NCBI GenBank assembly: GCA_030625925.1
Contig: DAOUPY010000027.1
Span: 1 to 10,118, forward strand
Direction of reading: 5' to 3'
Length of the DNA stretch: 10,118 bases
Source: Fusobacteriaceae bacterium
GTDB taxonomy: Bacteria > Fusobacteriota > Fusobacteriia > Fusobacteriales > Fusobacteriaceae
The position numbers were made by a program, and so were the translations under genes. Below are positions 1-6,519 of the stretch, one piece after another (within the stretch, counting starts at the first letter, position 1; every line of letters begins with the position of its first letter). Below the pieces are notes generated by a model. The model ran no database searches. It worked only from the letters and a program-made list of their open reading frames with translations, and had not been told where the DNA came from.

Positions 1-945
1 GAAGTTTATGAAGTTTCAGATATGATTGTAGGTGTAAAAGAACCTCAACCTAGAGAACTAGCTCTCATTAAACCTGGACAAATTCATTATAGATATCTTC
101 ATTTAGCACCTGATTACGATCAAACAGTAGGACTAATGAAAGCAGGAGCTACCGGGATCGCATTTGAAACTGTAGAGATGACAAACAGAAGTTTACCATT
201 ATTAGCACCAATGTCTGAAGTTGCTGGAAGAGAATCAGTTATCTTTGGAGCCAATATCTTAGCAAAACATATGGGTGGAAAAGGGATCTTATTAGGAGGA
301 GTTACTGGAACTGCAAGAGCTAAAGTTGTGGTTGTAGGAGCAGGTATCGCTGGACAAGCTGCACTTAAGATGGCAGTAGGATTAGAAGCTGACGTTACTA
401 TATTAGATGTAGACATCGCTAAATTAAAGTATCTTGATGATATCTATGGAAATAAGATCAAAACTTTATACTCAAATGCAGGAAATTTAGCAGCGACTAT
501 TAAAACTGCTGACTTAGTAATATCTACTGTCTTAATTCCAGGAGCAAAGTGTCCACATTTAATCACTATGGATATGATACATTCAATGGAAGCAGGATCG
601 GTAATTGTAGACATTTCAATCGACCAAGGTGGATCAACTCCTATATCTAGACCTACATATCATGAGGATCCTACGTTCTTAACTGATAATGGTGTTGTAA
701 TGTACTGTTGTGCAAATATGCCTGGAGCTATGCCTAGGACATCTTCATACGCTCTTGCAAATGTTACACTTAAGTATGGATTAGCAATAGCTGACTTAGG
801 GGTAGAAGGAGCTATCAACAAATTCCCAGAATTAAGACCAGGAATCAACGTTTATGAAGGTAAATTAGTTTATAAGCATGTTTCAACTGCTTTCCCAGAA
901 TTAAAGTTTGATGAATTAGATACAGTAATGTATGCTGCAAAATAA
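1..945 (+). CDS. ald: Alanine dehydrogenase, 5'-truncated by the window edge
   Basis: NAD-dependent oxidative deamination of L-alanine to pyruvate and ammonium (reversible), cytosolic and normally hexameric. The frame is open from base 1, so the real start lies upstream. The first visible ATG (base 22) is internal, because the family sequence already reads well before it (EVYEVSDMIVGVKEP). Of a usual ~370 residues, 314 are visible. Against the M. tuberculosis enzyme, as I recall its numbering, the offset is a constant 62 residues: the pyruvate-binding Lys of VKEP is fragment residue 13 (K75), the catalytic His of YLHLA is residue 34 (H96), the NAD-ribose Asp after the Rossmann strand is residue 136 (D198), and the catalytic Asp of IDQGG is residue 208 (D270). 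The GAGIAG dinucleotide loop is at residues 113-118. All visible key residues are intact, so it should be active. It stands alone here and ends 19 bases before a hairpin terminator. Confidence 0.96.
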   Translation, partial: EVYEVSDMIVGVKEPQPRELALIKPGQIHYRYLHLAPDYDQTVGLMKAGATGIAFETVEMTNRSLPLLAPMSEVAGRESVIFGANILAKHMGGKGILLGGVTGTARAKVVVVGAGIAGQAALKMAVGLEADVTILDVDIAKLKYLDDIYGNKIKTLYSNAGNLAATIKTADLVISTVLIPGAKCPHLITMDMIHSMEAGSVIVDISIDQGGSTPISRPTYHEDPTFLTDNGVVMYCCANMPGAMPRTSSYALANVTLKYGLAIADLGVEGAINKFPELRPGINVYEGKLVYKHVSTAFPELKFDELDTVMYAAK

Positions 946-964
946 ATTAAAAAAATAATATTTT

Positions 965-992
965 AAAAGCTCAAGGTTTTCCTTGAGCTTTT
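965..992. terminator. Bidirectional intrinsic terminator between ald and the MATE gene
   Basis: A perfect 12-bp stem (AAAAGCTCAAGG, loop TTTT, CCTTGAGCTTTT) lies between two convergent genes. It is flanked by T-rich sequence downstream on the + strand (TTTTATTTATTT) and by an A-rich upstream side that gives a U-tract on the - strand, so it can end ald and the MATE gene alike. Confidence 0.9.
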
Positions 993-998
993 ATTTAT

Positions 999-2345
999 TT
1001 AAGTGAATATAGGCATTCTTTTCATCTCTTTTATTATCTTGATGACATAATAAAGAGTAAATAATCCAGCCAATAAATCTGCCACAGCATTAGTTGCGAT
1101 TATACCATTCAGTCCAAATTTATAACCTAGAATATAGATTAGTGGGATAAAGAAAAATCCGTTTCTGCAACTGGCTAATATAAAACTTTCCCTGCCTCTT
1201 CCTAAAGATTGGTAGAGGGTCGTTACAATGGTGGTTATTCCAAATGTAAAAAAGAAAACATTTAGAGAATAGAGGTTTAGCTGCCCTAATTTAATCACTT
1301 CAGGATCAGAGGAAAATATTTTTATTATATCTTTTGAAAATACCATATATATAATATTTAAAGCTATACTATATATAGTGACACATATGAGAGATACTTT
1401 GAAGGCTTCTATTATACGGGGATAATTTCTTTGACCATAACTATAAGCTGCCAAAGGCTGGAACCCTTGAGCAAATCCAAAGAGTGTAAACATAACAATA
1501 GAAACAACACGCATAGCAATTCCTCCAGCAGCAATGGCTGTATCTCCATAAAGTTCCAGTGCATTGTTATACACTGCCATGGATACACTGACTAAAACCT
1601 GCCTGGAAAATGATGGTAATCCCACGATTAAAACACTATAAAAGATAGAAATTTTAAATGAAAATTTCTTAAAAGACAACTTTAAAAGACTGGAGTCGGA
1701 AAAAAAATATTTAAATAAAAATAACGTTGAAATAAATTGTGCAATAACTGTAGCAATGGCAGCCCCTTTTATTCCAAGATCTAAAGTAAAGATAAAGATC
1801 GGATCTAAGGCAATATTTAAAACTGCTCCCAGTCCTATGGCATACATACTATATTTACTGTTTCCCTCTGCTCTGATAGTATTGTTTAAAATCATATTGA
1901 TAATAGTGAAAAAAGTACCTAAAATAATAATTAATGTATATGTCTTTGCGTAGGGGAGTATTGTAGGGGTCGCTCCCAAACATTTTAAGATCCATTCCAA
2001 ATATACCACTCCAAAAATAGTCGCGACTATGGAAAGAACGATTCCCAAGGCTATGGATATATTAAATGTGATGTCTGCACTTTTTTTATCTTGAGCTCCC
2101 AGAAATCTAGAGATCATACTCCCGCCGCCAACACCGATCATCTGACCTAGGGCTGCTATAAGCATAAATAAAGGGTAGGAAATAGCAATAGCTCCTATTG
2201 CACGGGTGTCATTTAGCATTCCAACAAAGAGTGTATCCACAACATTATATATGGCCGATATTAAAATTCCAACTATGGCAGGCAGAGATAATTTAAATAA
2301 TGCTTTCGGTATTTTTTCTTTTTTAAGTATCCACTCTTTATTCAT
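999..2345 (-). CDS. MATE family efflux transporter
   Basis: A polytopic inner-membrane exporter of the multidrug and toxic compound extrusion family, which typically exchanges cationic drugs or metabolites for Na+ or H+. The 448 residues match the usual MATE length (about 440-460) and consist mostly of hydrophobic segments consistent with 12 helices in two homologous bundles. Recognisable family stretches are NVVDTLFVG (about residues 34-42), IGVGGGSMISRFLGAQD (about 70-86), and in the first half an RAEGNSKYSM segment followed by LNIALDPIFIF. It looks closest to the MepA-like bacterial branch, but substrate cannot be read from sequence. The start is supported by an AAGGAG ribosome binding site (2355-2360) nine bases from the ATG. 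It is transcribed away from the YeiL-like regulator, which could control it. A possible short leader ORF lies just upstream. Confidence 0.93.
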   Translation of the reverse strand: MNKEWILKKEKIPKALFKLSLPAIVGILISAIYNVVDTLFVGMLNDTRAIGAIAISYPLFMLIAALGQMIGVGGGSMISRFLGAQDKKSADITFNISIALGIVLSIVATIFGVVYLEWILKCLGATPTILPYAKTYTLIIILGTFFTIINMILNNTIRAEGNSKYSMYAIGLGAVLNIALDPIFIFTLDLGIKGAAIATVIAQFISTLFLFKYFFSDSSLLKLSFKKFSFKISIFYSVLIVGLPSFSRQVLVSVSMAVYNNALELYGDTAIAAGGIAMRVVSIVMFTLFGFAQGFQPLAAYSYGQRNYPRIIEAFKVSLICVTIYSIALNIIYMVFSKDIIKIFSSDPEVIKLGQLNLYSLNVFFFTFGITTIVTTLYQSLGRGRESFILASCRNGFFFIPLIYILGYKFGLNGIIATNAVADLLAGLFTLYYVIKIIKEMKRMPIFT

Positions 2346-2358
2346 AATATTATTCTCC

Positions 2359-2400
2359 TTAAAATTTTAATTTATATAAAAATAACACTGAAACTTTCAT
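2359..2400 (-). CDS. Possible 13-residue leader ORF upstream of the MATE gene
   Basis: On the - strand a short frame reads MKVSVLFLYKLKF and stops at a TAA whose last bases run straight into the MATE ribosome binding site (TAAGGAG). It is preceded by a plausible AAGGATGATG ribosome binding site (around 2403-2412) at good spacing. The layout is what a translationally coupled or attenuating leader peptide would look like. Against it, the best-looking -10 element on this strand (TATAAA, 2413-2418) would start transcription inside that ribosome binding site, so translation requires a promoter further upstream. In AT-rich DNA a 13-codon frame also arises easily by chance. Confidence 0.3.
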   Translation of the reverse strand: MKVSVLFLYKLKF

Positions 2401-2412
2401 AAACATCATCCT

Positions 2413-2442
2413 TTTATAGATGAATTGACTATGGAATTTCAG
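2413..2442 (-). promoter_or_regulatory. Candidate promoter for the MATE gene
   Basis: Reading the - strand, CTGAAA (2437-2442, four of six matches to the -35 consensus) is followed after 18 bases by TATAAA (2413-2418, five of six matches to -10). Transcription would begin about 60 bases before the MATE start codon. The match is moderate, and AT-rich DNA gives many such hits. Confidence 0.35.
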
Positions 2443-2470
2443 GCGCTATGAAAGTATATAGAGGAACGCC

Positions 2471-2504
2471 ATAAAAAACTGTAGAATATTCTACAGTTTT
2501 TTAT
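2471..2504. promoter_or_regulatory. Perfect 34-bp palindrome, probable operator of the divergent region
   Basis: Seventeen bases on each side of the 2487/2488 boundary are exactly complementary, with core CTGTAGAATATTCTACAG flanked by A6 on the left and T6 on the right. Its centre is 54 bases before the start codon of the Crp/Fnr-type regulator. A TATACT hexamer at 2515-2520 would place the centre about 40 bases upstream of the predicted transcription start, close to where class II Crp/Fnr activators bind (about -41.5). There is no recognisable -35 element for that -10, as expected of an activator-dependent promoter. A perfect TATAAT overlaps the right edge (2502-2507), so repression is also possible. 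The stem plus T-run could alternatively act as a terminator or attenuator, although no obvious transcript needs ending here. Confidence 0.6.
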
Positions 2505-2514
2505 AATTGTGGGG

Positions 2515-2520
2515 TATACT
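2515..2520 (+). promoter_or_regulatory. Candidate -10 element (TATACT) for the regulator/nucleoside hydrolase unit
   Basis: TATACT lies 20 bases upstream of the regulator's start codon, just before a strong GGGAGGTG ribosome binding site (2529-2536). No good -35 hexamer is found 16-18 bases upstream, where the right half of the palindrome lies instead. This would be a short-leader, factor-dependent promoter. TATAAT at 2502-2507 is a competing candidate. Confidence 0.35.
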
Positions 2521-2540
2521 GTAAATAAGGGAGGTGAACC

Positions 2541-3188
2541 ATGGAAGAAATAATTGAAATAATAGAAAATACTCCTTTGAGAGATTTTATTCCTAAAAAA
2601 TATTTAAATAGATTAAAAATATTAAATCTATCATCTGGAGAATATTTTCATTACTCGGAAAAAGAATTAAATGCTATTTTTTTTCTTATTGGGGGAACCA
2701 TCCAAATAAAACAAACTACACAGGATGGAGTTGATCTAAACTATAGTTTATTGCATGGCTTTAATGTGATTGGAGAAAAAAAAATACTCTTAGGAGAGGT
2801 AGGAGAGGTAGATTTTTGTACCATTAGAGATGAAACGAAAATTATAGAAATCCCATTGGATATTGGGATTGAACTACTTAAAGATGATAAATTTAAAATA
2901 TTTTTATTGAAACTTCACTGTGAAAAACTGCATAAATTTGTATGGGATATTTCTATACTGCACTTTAAGGGCGTGGAAAAGTTTTTGGCACACAATATAT
3001 TAACCTATTCCACAGAAGATAAATTCAGGTTTAAGAATATGTCCTTTCTCAGTGAAATACTCAGTATAGACAGGAAAAGTTTATACAATTCTATAAAAAA
3101 ATTAGAGGGAAAAAAATTAATACTGAGAGAAAATAAAACAATTAAAATTTTAGACAGGAAAAAATTAGAAGAATATACTAAACTTTAA
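2541..3188 (+). CDS. Crp/Fnr-type transcriptional regulator, YeiL-like
   Basis: A 215-residue DNA-binding regulator with the two-part Crp/Fnr plan. The N-terminal beta-roll (about 25-110) is followed by a long dimerisation helix (about 110-140) and a C-terminal winged helix. The recognition region is about residues 167-188 (FLSEILSIDRKSLYNSIKKL), with a wing-like KLILRENKTIKI after it. The Glu/Arg phosphate-binding cassette used for cAMP is not visible, and there are only two cysteines (93 and 127), so neither cAMP nor an Fnr-type four-cysteine cluster is expected; the ligand is unknown. Length, weak resemblance and the adjacent nucleoside hydrolase recall E. coli YeiL, a nitrogen-starvation regulator next to rihB. 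GGGAGGTG before the ATG supports the start. It is followed after 20 bases by the hydrolase and divergent from the MATE gene. Autoregulation through the upstream palindrome is inferred. Confidence 0.85.
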   Translation: MEEIIEIIENTPLRDFIPKKYLNRLKILNLSSGEYFHYSEKELNAIFFLIGGTIQIKQTTQDGVDLNYSLLHGFNVIGEKKILLGEVGEVDFCTIRDETKIIEIPLDIGIELLKDDKFKIFLLKLHCEKLHKFVWDISILHFKGVEKFLAHNILTYSTEDKFRFKNMSFLSEILSIDRKSLYNSIKKLEGKKLILRENKTIKILDRKKLEEYTKL

Positions 3189-3208
3189 AAAATATGTTGG
3201 AGGAAAAA

Positions 3209-4171
3209 ATGAAGCGGGAAAAGAGAAAAATAATAATAGATTGTGATCCGGGAATAGATGATAGTTTAGCGATATTACTGGCTATAAATTCTGAAGAAGT
3301 AGATCTGATAGGAATAACTGTGGTCGGCGGGAATGTAGATGCTATGAAGTGTGCAATCAATGCTATCAAAGTATTAGAAGTAGGAGGAAGACTAGATATC
3401 CCGGTATATTTAGGTGAATCTAAGCCTTTAGTCAGAGAATTAGAAACAGCAGAAGAAACCCATGGAGAAGGGGGGTTAGGAAAGGTAGTGGTTCAAAAAA
3501 ATGACAATCATAAATTAATAAAAAAAGGGGCAGTAGATTTTTTATTAGCTAACTCTAATGACTGCCATCTTATCACCATTGGGCCTATGATAAATCTTGC
3601 TCGCGCAGTGCAAAAGGATAAAGAAAGTTTCAATAAGTTTTTATCTATAACTTCCATGGGAGGAACATATAAAAGTCATGGAAATTGTTCTCAGGTGGCT
3701 GAATTTAATTACTGGGTGGATCCTCATGCAGTGCAGGTAGTCTATGATAATTATGATAAACCCATTACCATGGTTGGCCTGGATGTCACAAGAAAATGCG
3801 TGCTGACACCAAATTATCGTCAGCTCCTAAAATCTATGAATACTCCTGTCTCCAATTTTATCTATGATATCACAGAATTTTATGTGGATTTTCACTGGGA
3901 ACAGGAAAGAACTTTGGGATGTGTGATAAATGACCCACTGGCTGTGGCATACTTTATAGATAATACCTTAGCAGATGGGTTCTACAGTCATTTAGAAATG
4001 GTAGTGGAGGGGAATGCCGTAGGGCAGTCTATGATAGATGTACAAGGATTTTATAAGAGGAAAGACAATGTCTTTGTTCTTACAGAGGTCGACAATATAA
4101 GGTTTATGAGTATGTTTTTCAAAAGGTTGTTTAAAGGCCATGAAAAAGATATAGATCTGGTGATAAAATAA
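3209..4171 (+). CDS. Inosine-uridine preferring nucleoside hydrolase
   Basis: Cleaves the N-glycosidic bond of ribonucleosides to free base and ribose; cytosolic, used in nucleoside salvage or catabolism. The chosen start (320 residues) has GGAGG at 3199-3203. An in-frame ATG 15 bases upstream (3194) lacks a ribosome binding site. The Ca2+/ribose site follows the Crithidia IU-NH pattern: D13, D17 and D18 in DCDPGIDD, N42, T123, M150, E165 and N167 in EFNYWVDP, and D242. H85 in THGEGGLG matches the conserved HGxxGLG loop. The position of the IU-NH leaving-group His (241) is Asn here (INDPLAVAYFID), which may shift base preference towards pyrimidines or other nucleosides and may be normal in this subfamily. 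It is co-transcribed with the YeiL-like regulator, matching the yeiL-rihB association. Substrate cannot be fixed, so no rihA/B/C symbol is given. Confidence 0.93.
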   Translation: MKREKRKIIIDCDPGIDDSLAILLAINSEEVDLIGITVVGGNVDAMKCAINAIKVLEVGGRLDIPVYLGESKPLVRELETAEETHGEGGLGKVVVQKNDNHKLIKKGAVDFLLANSNDCHLITIGPMINLARAVQKDKESFNKFLSITSMGGTYKSHGNCSQVAEFNYWVDPHAVQVVYDNYDKPITMVGLDVTRKCVLTPNYRQLLKSMNTPVSNFIYDITEFYVDFHWEQERTLGCVINDPLAVAYFIDNTLADGFYSHLEMVVEGNAVGQSMIDVQGFYKRKDNVFVLTEVDNIRFMSMFFKRLFKGHEKDIDLVIK

Positions 4172-4263
4172 AAAATATAGAACACACAAAGGGTCAATAA
4201 AAAAAGGCTATAAAAAGGAAAAGGCAGCAGTTTTAGTATATTTATTACAAGGGGTGATGTAAT

Positions 4264-4686
4264 ATGCCAGAGCAAACATTTTTAATGATTAAACCAGATG
4301 GCGTTAAAAGAAGGTTAGTAGGAGATATACTGATTAAACTAGAAAAGAAGGGATTGAAGTTAGCGGCTATGAAGATGCTGCAAATAACAAAGGAATTAGC
4401 AGAAATCCATTATCAGGAACATAGAGAAAAAGAATTCTATGAGGAGTTAATCAAATTTATTACTTCTGGACCTGTTGTAGCTATTGTTTTAGAAGGAAAA
4501 GGGATTGTGGAACTTATTCGTAACTTTGCAGGAAAAACTAATCCAAAGGAGGCTGAGTGTGGTACAATAAGAGGGGATTATGCTGTTGACATAACTCAAA
4601 ATGTAGTACATACTTCTGATTCTATAGCAAATGCTAAAAGGGAGATAAATAATTTTTTTGAAAAGGCAGAGATTATAAGAAAATAG
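4264..4686 (+). CDS. ndk: Nucleoside diphosphate kinase
   Basis: Transfers the gamma-phosphate of ATP to NDPs by a ping-pong mechanism through a phospho-histidine, balancing cellular (d)NTP pools. The 140 residues match the usual bacterial length (about 137-143). The ATP-site Lys is K10 in MIKPDG, R86 and R103 (GTIRGD) are the conserved arginines, N113 is present, and the phosphorylated His is H116 in NVVHTSDS. The loop before GTIRGD reads KTNPKEAECG where Pro is more usual than Cys, a conservative variation. The start follows a GGGGTGAT ribosome binding site (4251-4258). The 92-base gap from the nucleoside hydrolase contains no clear hairpin and no convincing promoter, so read-through from the upstream unit is possible. 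A weak hairpin follows the stop. Confidence 0.97.
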   Translation: MPEQTFLMIKPDGVKRRLVGDILIKLEKKGLKLAAMKMLQITKELAEIHYQEHREKEFYEELIKFITSGPVVAIVLEGKGIVELIRNFAGKTNPKEAECGTIRGDYAVDITQNVVHTSDSIANAKREINNFFEKAEIIRK

Positions 4687-4687
4687 G

Positions 4688-4708
4688 GACTAAAAAATAT
4701 TTTTAGTC
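4688..4708 (+). terminator. Weak AT-rich hairpin after ndk, possible terminator
   Basis: A nine-base-pair perfect stem (GACTAAAAA/TTTTTAGTC, 3-base loop) starts two bases after the ndk stop codon and is followed by TTCT rather than a full T-tract. Few G-C pairs make it a weak, probably leaky terminator. A new promoter directly downstream supports a transcription boundary here. Confidence 0.45.
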
Positions 4709-4717
4709 TTCTAAAAT

Positions 4718-4746
4718 TTGAGATAAATATATATTTATGATAGAAT
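4718..4746 (+). promoter_or_regulatory. Sigma-70-type promoter for the CBS-CNNM-DUF502-TPR-Nudix-apt unit
   Basis: TTGAGA (4718-4723) and TAGAAT (4741-4746) are separated by exactly 17 bases and each matches the consensus at five of six positions. Transcription would start near 4753, giving a leader of about 22 bases before the CBS gene, enough for the AGGGGTGAT ribosome binding site (4761-4769). This is the best promoter match noticed in the window. Confidence 0.6.
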
Positions 4747-4774
4747 TATTTAAAATAAATAGGGGTGATTTATT

Positions 4775-5221
4775 ATGAAACAAGTGCGAGATGTAATGAA
4801 TACAGATTTAATAACAATAGAGACTAGTTTGACCTTTGATAATATCTTAAAGATAATGACTGAAAAAGGTGTTGGAAAACTTCCTGTAATCGACAATGGA
4901 CAACTAGTAGGAGTAGTTACAAGGGATGATATTTTGGTTAGAAAAGAAACTGCCCCGCTTCCTCCAGTAATTGCATTTTGGGATCTACTTATAACACTTC
5001 CAGAAAATAAAGAATTTAAGAAAAAATTAAAAAAATTATCAGGATATAATGCAAACGACATCATGTCTACAGACTATTTAATTGTAAAAAAATCTGATGA
5101 TTTAGCAACTGTGATCACTCAAATAGTAGAACAAAAATATAATTATGCCCTTGTAGTGGAAGAAGATTCTGTAGAGGGTATTATAACGAAAACAGATTTA
5201 ATTAATAAATGTTTTAATTAA
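4775..5221 (+). CDS. CBS-domain pair protein with conserved linker insert
   Basis: A 148-residue cytosolic protein made only of two CBS motifs (about 7-56 and 94-146), a Bateman module that usually senses adenine nucleotides (AMP, ATP, SAM) and regulates a partner. The motifs start at RDVMNTDLITIE and NDIMSTDYLIVK, and each ends in the characteristic V-T-R-D-D-I or I-T-K-T-D-L segment. Between them is a ~32-residue insert (PLPPVIAFWDLLITL..., 61-92), like the PPxxxxxxxxI insert of a known stand-alone CBS subfamily. There is no enzymatic or DNA-binding domain. It lies 26 bases before the gene for a CNNM transporter that carries its own CBS pair, so it may tune that transporter; this is inference. 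The start is supported by AGGGGTGAT and the promoter upstream. Confidence 0.9.
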   Translation: MKQVRDVMNTDLITIETSLTFDNILKIMTEKGVGKLPVIDNGQLVGVVTRDDILVRKETAPLPPVIAFWDLLITLPENKEFKKKLKKLSGYNANDIMSTDYLIVKKSDDLATVITQIVEQKYNYALVVEEDSVEGIITKTDLINKCFN

Positions 5222-5247
5222 AAAAAAAGGATGGTGTAAAAAAAACG

Positions 5248-6519
5248 TTGGAAATTTATAGTCAACTTATTTTATTAATGGTATTAATTATTTTATCGGG
5301 GTTATTTTCAGCTTCTGAAACAGCTCTTACTGCATTTAAAAGTACAGATCTGGAAGCAACTGAAAAGAGTAATCCTAGAACAGCAAAATTGCTAAAAAAA
5401 TGGTTAACTAAACCTAATGAAATCTTAACGGCAATACTTTTAGGAAACAATATTGTAAATATCTTAGCTTCATCTATTGCGACTGTCGTGACCTTGCAAA
5501 TAATGGGAGCGAAATCTGGGAATGCAGTAGCTGTAGCTACTGTAACCATGACAGTTATAGTTTTGATATTCGGGGAAATAACCCCTAAAATAGTTGCCAA
5601 AACCTACTCGAAAAAGATATCAGGAATCGTTATAGGACCAATATATATCCTGAGTATAGTCACACTACCAATCATAAAATTATTGATGTTTATCACTAAG
5701 ATCATCAGCAGGATGATGGGAGTAGATATCCAGCATGAAAACCTTATGATAACCGAAGAGGAGATTAAATCCTATATTAATGTAGGTGAAGCTGAGGGAG
5801 TAATCGAAGAGGAAGAGAGAGAAATGATCCACTCTATAATAGAGTTTGGTGATACAACTGCAAAGGAGGTAATGACTCCTAGAACTTCTATTTTTATGTT
5901 AGATGCGGAATCTACAATAGATGAGGTTTGGGATGAAATTATAGACAGCGGTTACTCTAGAATACCTGTATATGGAGAAGACTTGGATGAAATTTTAGGA
6001 ATTCTATATGCTAAAGACCTTATGATATTAGCTAAAAAAGGAACTACAGATATCCCTATAAAAAACATATTGAGGGAAGCATATTTTGTTCCAGATACAA
6101 AGTCTATAGTAGAGATCTTAGATGAATTTAGAAGTAAACAAGTTCATATGGCCATTGTCTTAGATGAATATGGAGGGACAGTAGGATTAGCTACTATTGA
6201 AGATCTCATTGAGGAGATTATCGGTGAAATAAAAGATGAGTATGATCTTCACGAAGAGGACGAAATTGAAAAAATTGATGAATCAAAATATATAGTTGAT
6301 GCACGGATAAATATTGAAGATTTAAATAAAGAGTTGGAGTTAAATATTCCTGAGTCAGAAGATTATGAAAGTCTAGGGGGATATGTATTGGATATCCTAG
6401 GCCGGGTAGCAGAGGTTGAAGATGTAGTTCAGTCAGAAGGCCTTAAAATGAAAGTTTTAGAAGTCGATAAAATGAGAGTAGTCAAAATTTTAATAGAGAT
6501 AAGTGAGGAAGAAAAATGA
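5248..6519 (+). CDS. CNNM/CorC (HlyC) family transport protein, DUF21-CBS-CorC_HlyC
   Basis: A 423-residue inner-membrane protein of the CNNM/CorC family, often annotated as hemolysin; members are linked to Mg2+ (and Co2+) export or Na+/Mg2+ exchange. Domain order is a DUF21 membrane domain (about 1-150, with SASETALTA, LLGNNIVNI and FGEITPKIVA), a CBS pair (about 202-330, opening with KEVMTPR, which is typical of the family), and a C-terminal CorC_HlyC domain (about 345-420, with YESLGGYVLDILGR). It starts with TTG: AAGGATGGTG (5228-5237) sits ten bases upstream, no ATG/GTG is available in frame before it, and the next ATG (residue 11) would cut the first membrane helix. The last codon overlaps the next start as ATGA, so the two are translationally coupled. 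Low initiation efficiency from TTG may limit the level of this membrane protein. Confidence 0.93.
   Translation: MEIYSQLILLMVLIILSGLFSASETALTAFKSTDLEATEKSNPRTAKLLKKWLTKPNEILTAILLGNNIVNILASSIATVVTLQIMGAKSGNAVAVATVTMTVIVLIFGEITPKIVAKTYSKKISGIVIGPIYILSIVTLPIIKLLMFITKIISRMMGVDIQHENLMITEEEIKSYINVGEAEGVIEEEEREMIHSIIEFGDTTAKEVMTPRTSIFMLDAESTIDEVWDEIIDSGYSRIPVYGEDLDEILGILYAKDLMILAKKGTTDIPIKNILREAYFVPDTKSIVEILDEFRSKQVHMAIVLDEYGGTVGLATIEDLIEEIIGEIKDEYDLHEEDEIEKIDESKYIVDARINIEDLNKELELNIPESEDYESLGGYVLDILGRVAEVEDVVQSEGLKMKVLEVDKMRVVKILIEISEEEK

Noticed and set aside
22..24. ATG at 22 as the ald start.
   Set aside because: The frame is open to base 1 and already encodes family sequence upstream, and the N-terminal ~62 residues of the fold would be absent.
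1756..1953. + strand frame inside the MATE gene.
   Set aside because: It is hydrophobic only because it mirrors membrane-helix codons of the MATE gene. It has no independent support.
2446..2504. preQ1-type riboswitch: AGAGG followed by ATAAAAAACT resembles parts of the preQ1-I consensus.
   Set aside because: The required ACACCCUCU-like 3' strand is missing, and the ATAAAAAACT is just the left arm of the perfect palindrome.
2346..2540. Guanidine or fluoride riboswitch controlling the MATE gene or regulator.
   Set aside because: None of the conserved motifs I know for these classes could be found on either strand.
3194..3208. Upstream ATG adding MLEEK to the nucleoside hydrolase.
   Set aside because: No ribosome binding site precedes it, whereas GGAGG at 3199-3203 is ideally placed for the ATG at 3209.
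4172..4263. Terminator or promoter between the nucleoside hydrolase and ndk.
   Set aside because: TATAAA and TATATT hexamers exist but lack acceptable -35 partners, and no stable hairpin is visible.
4750..5064. Open frame of about 100 codons on the - strand opposite the CBS gene; similar antisense frames at 120-416 and 5262-5600.
   Set aside because: They are shadows of well-supported genes on the other strand, with no recognisable domain and no ribosome binding site.
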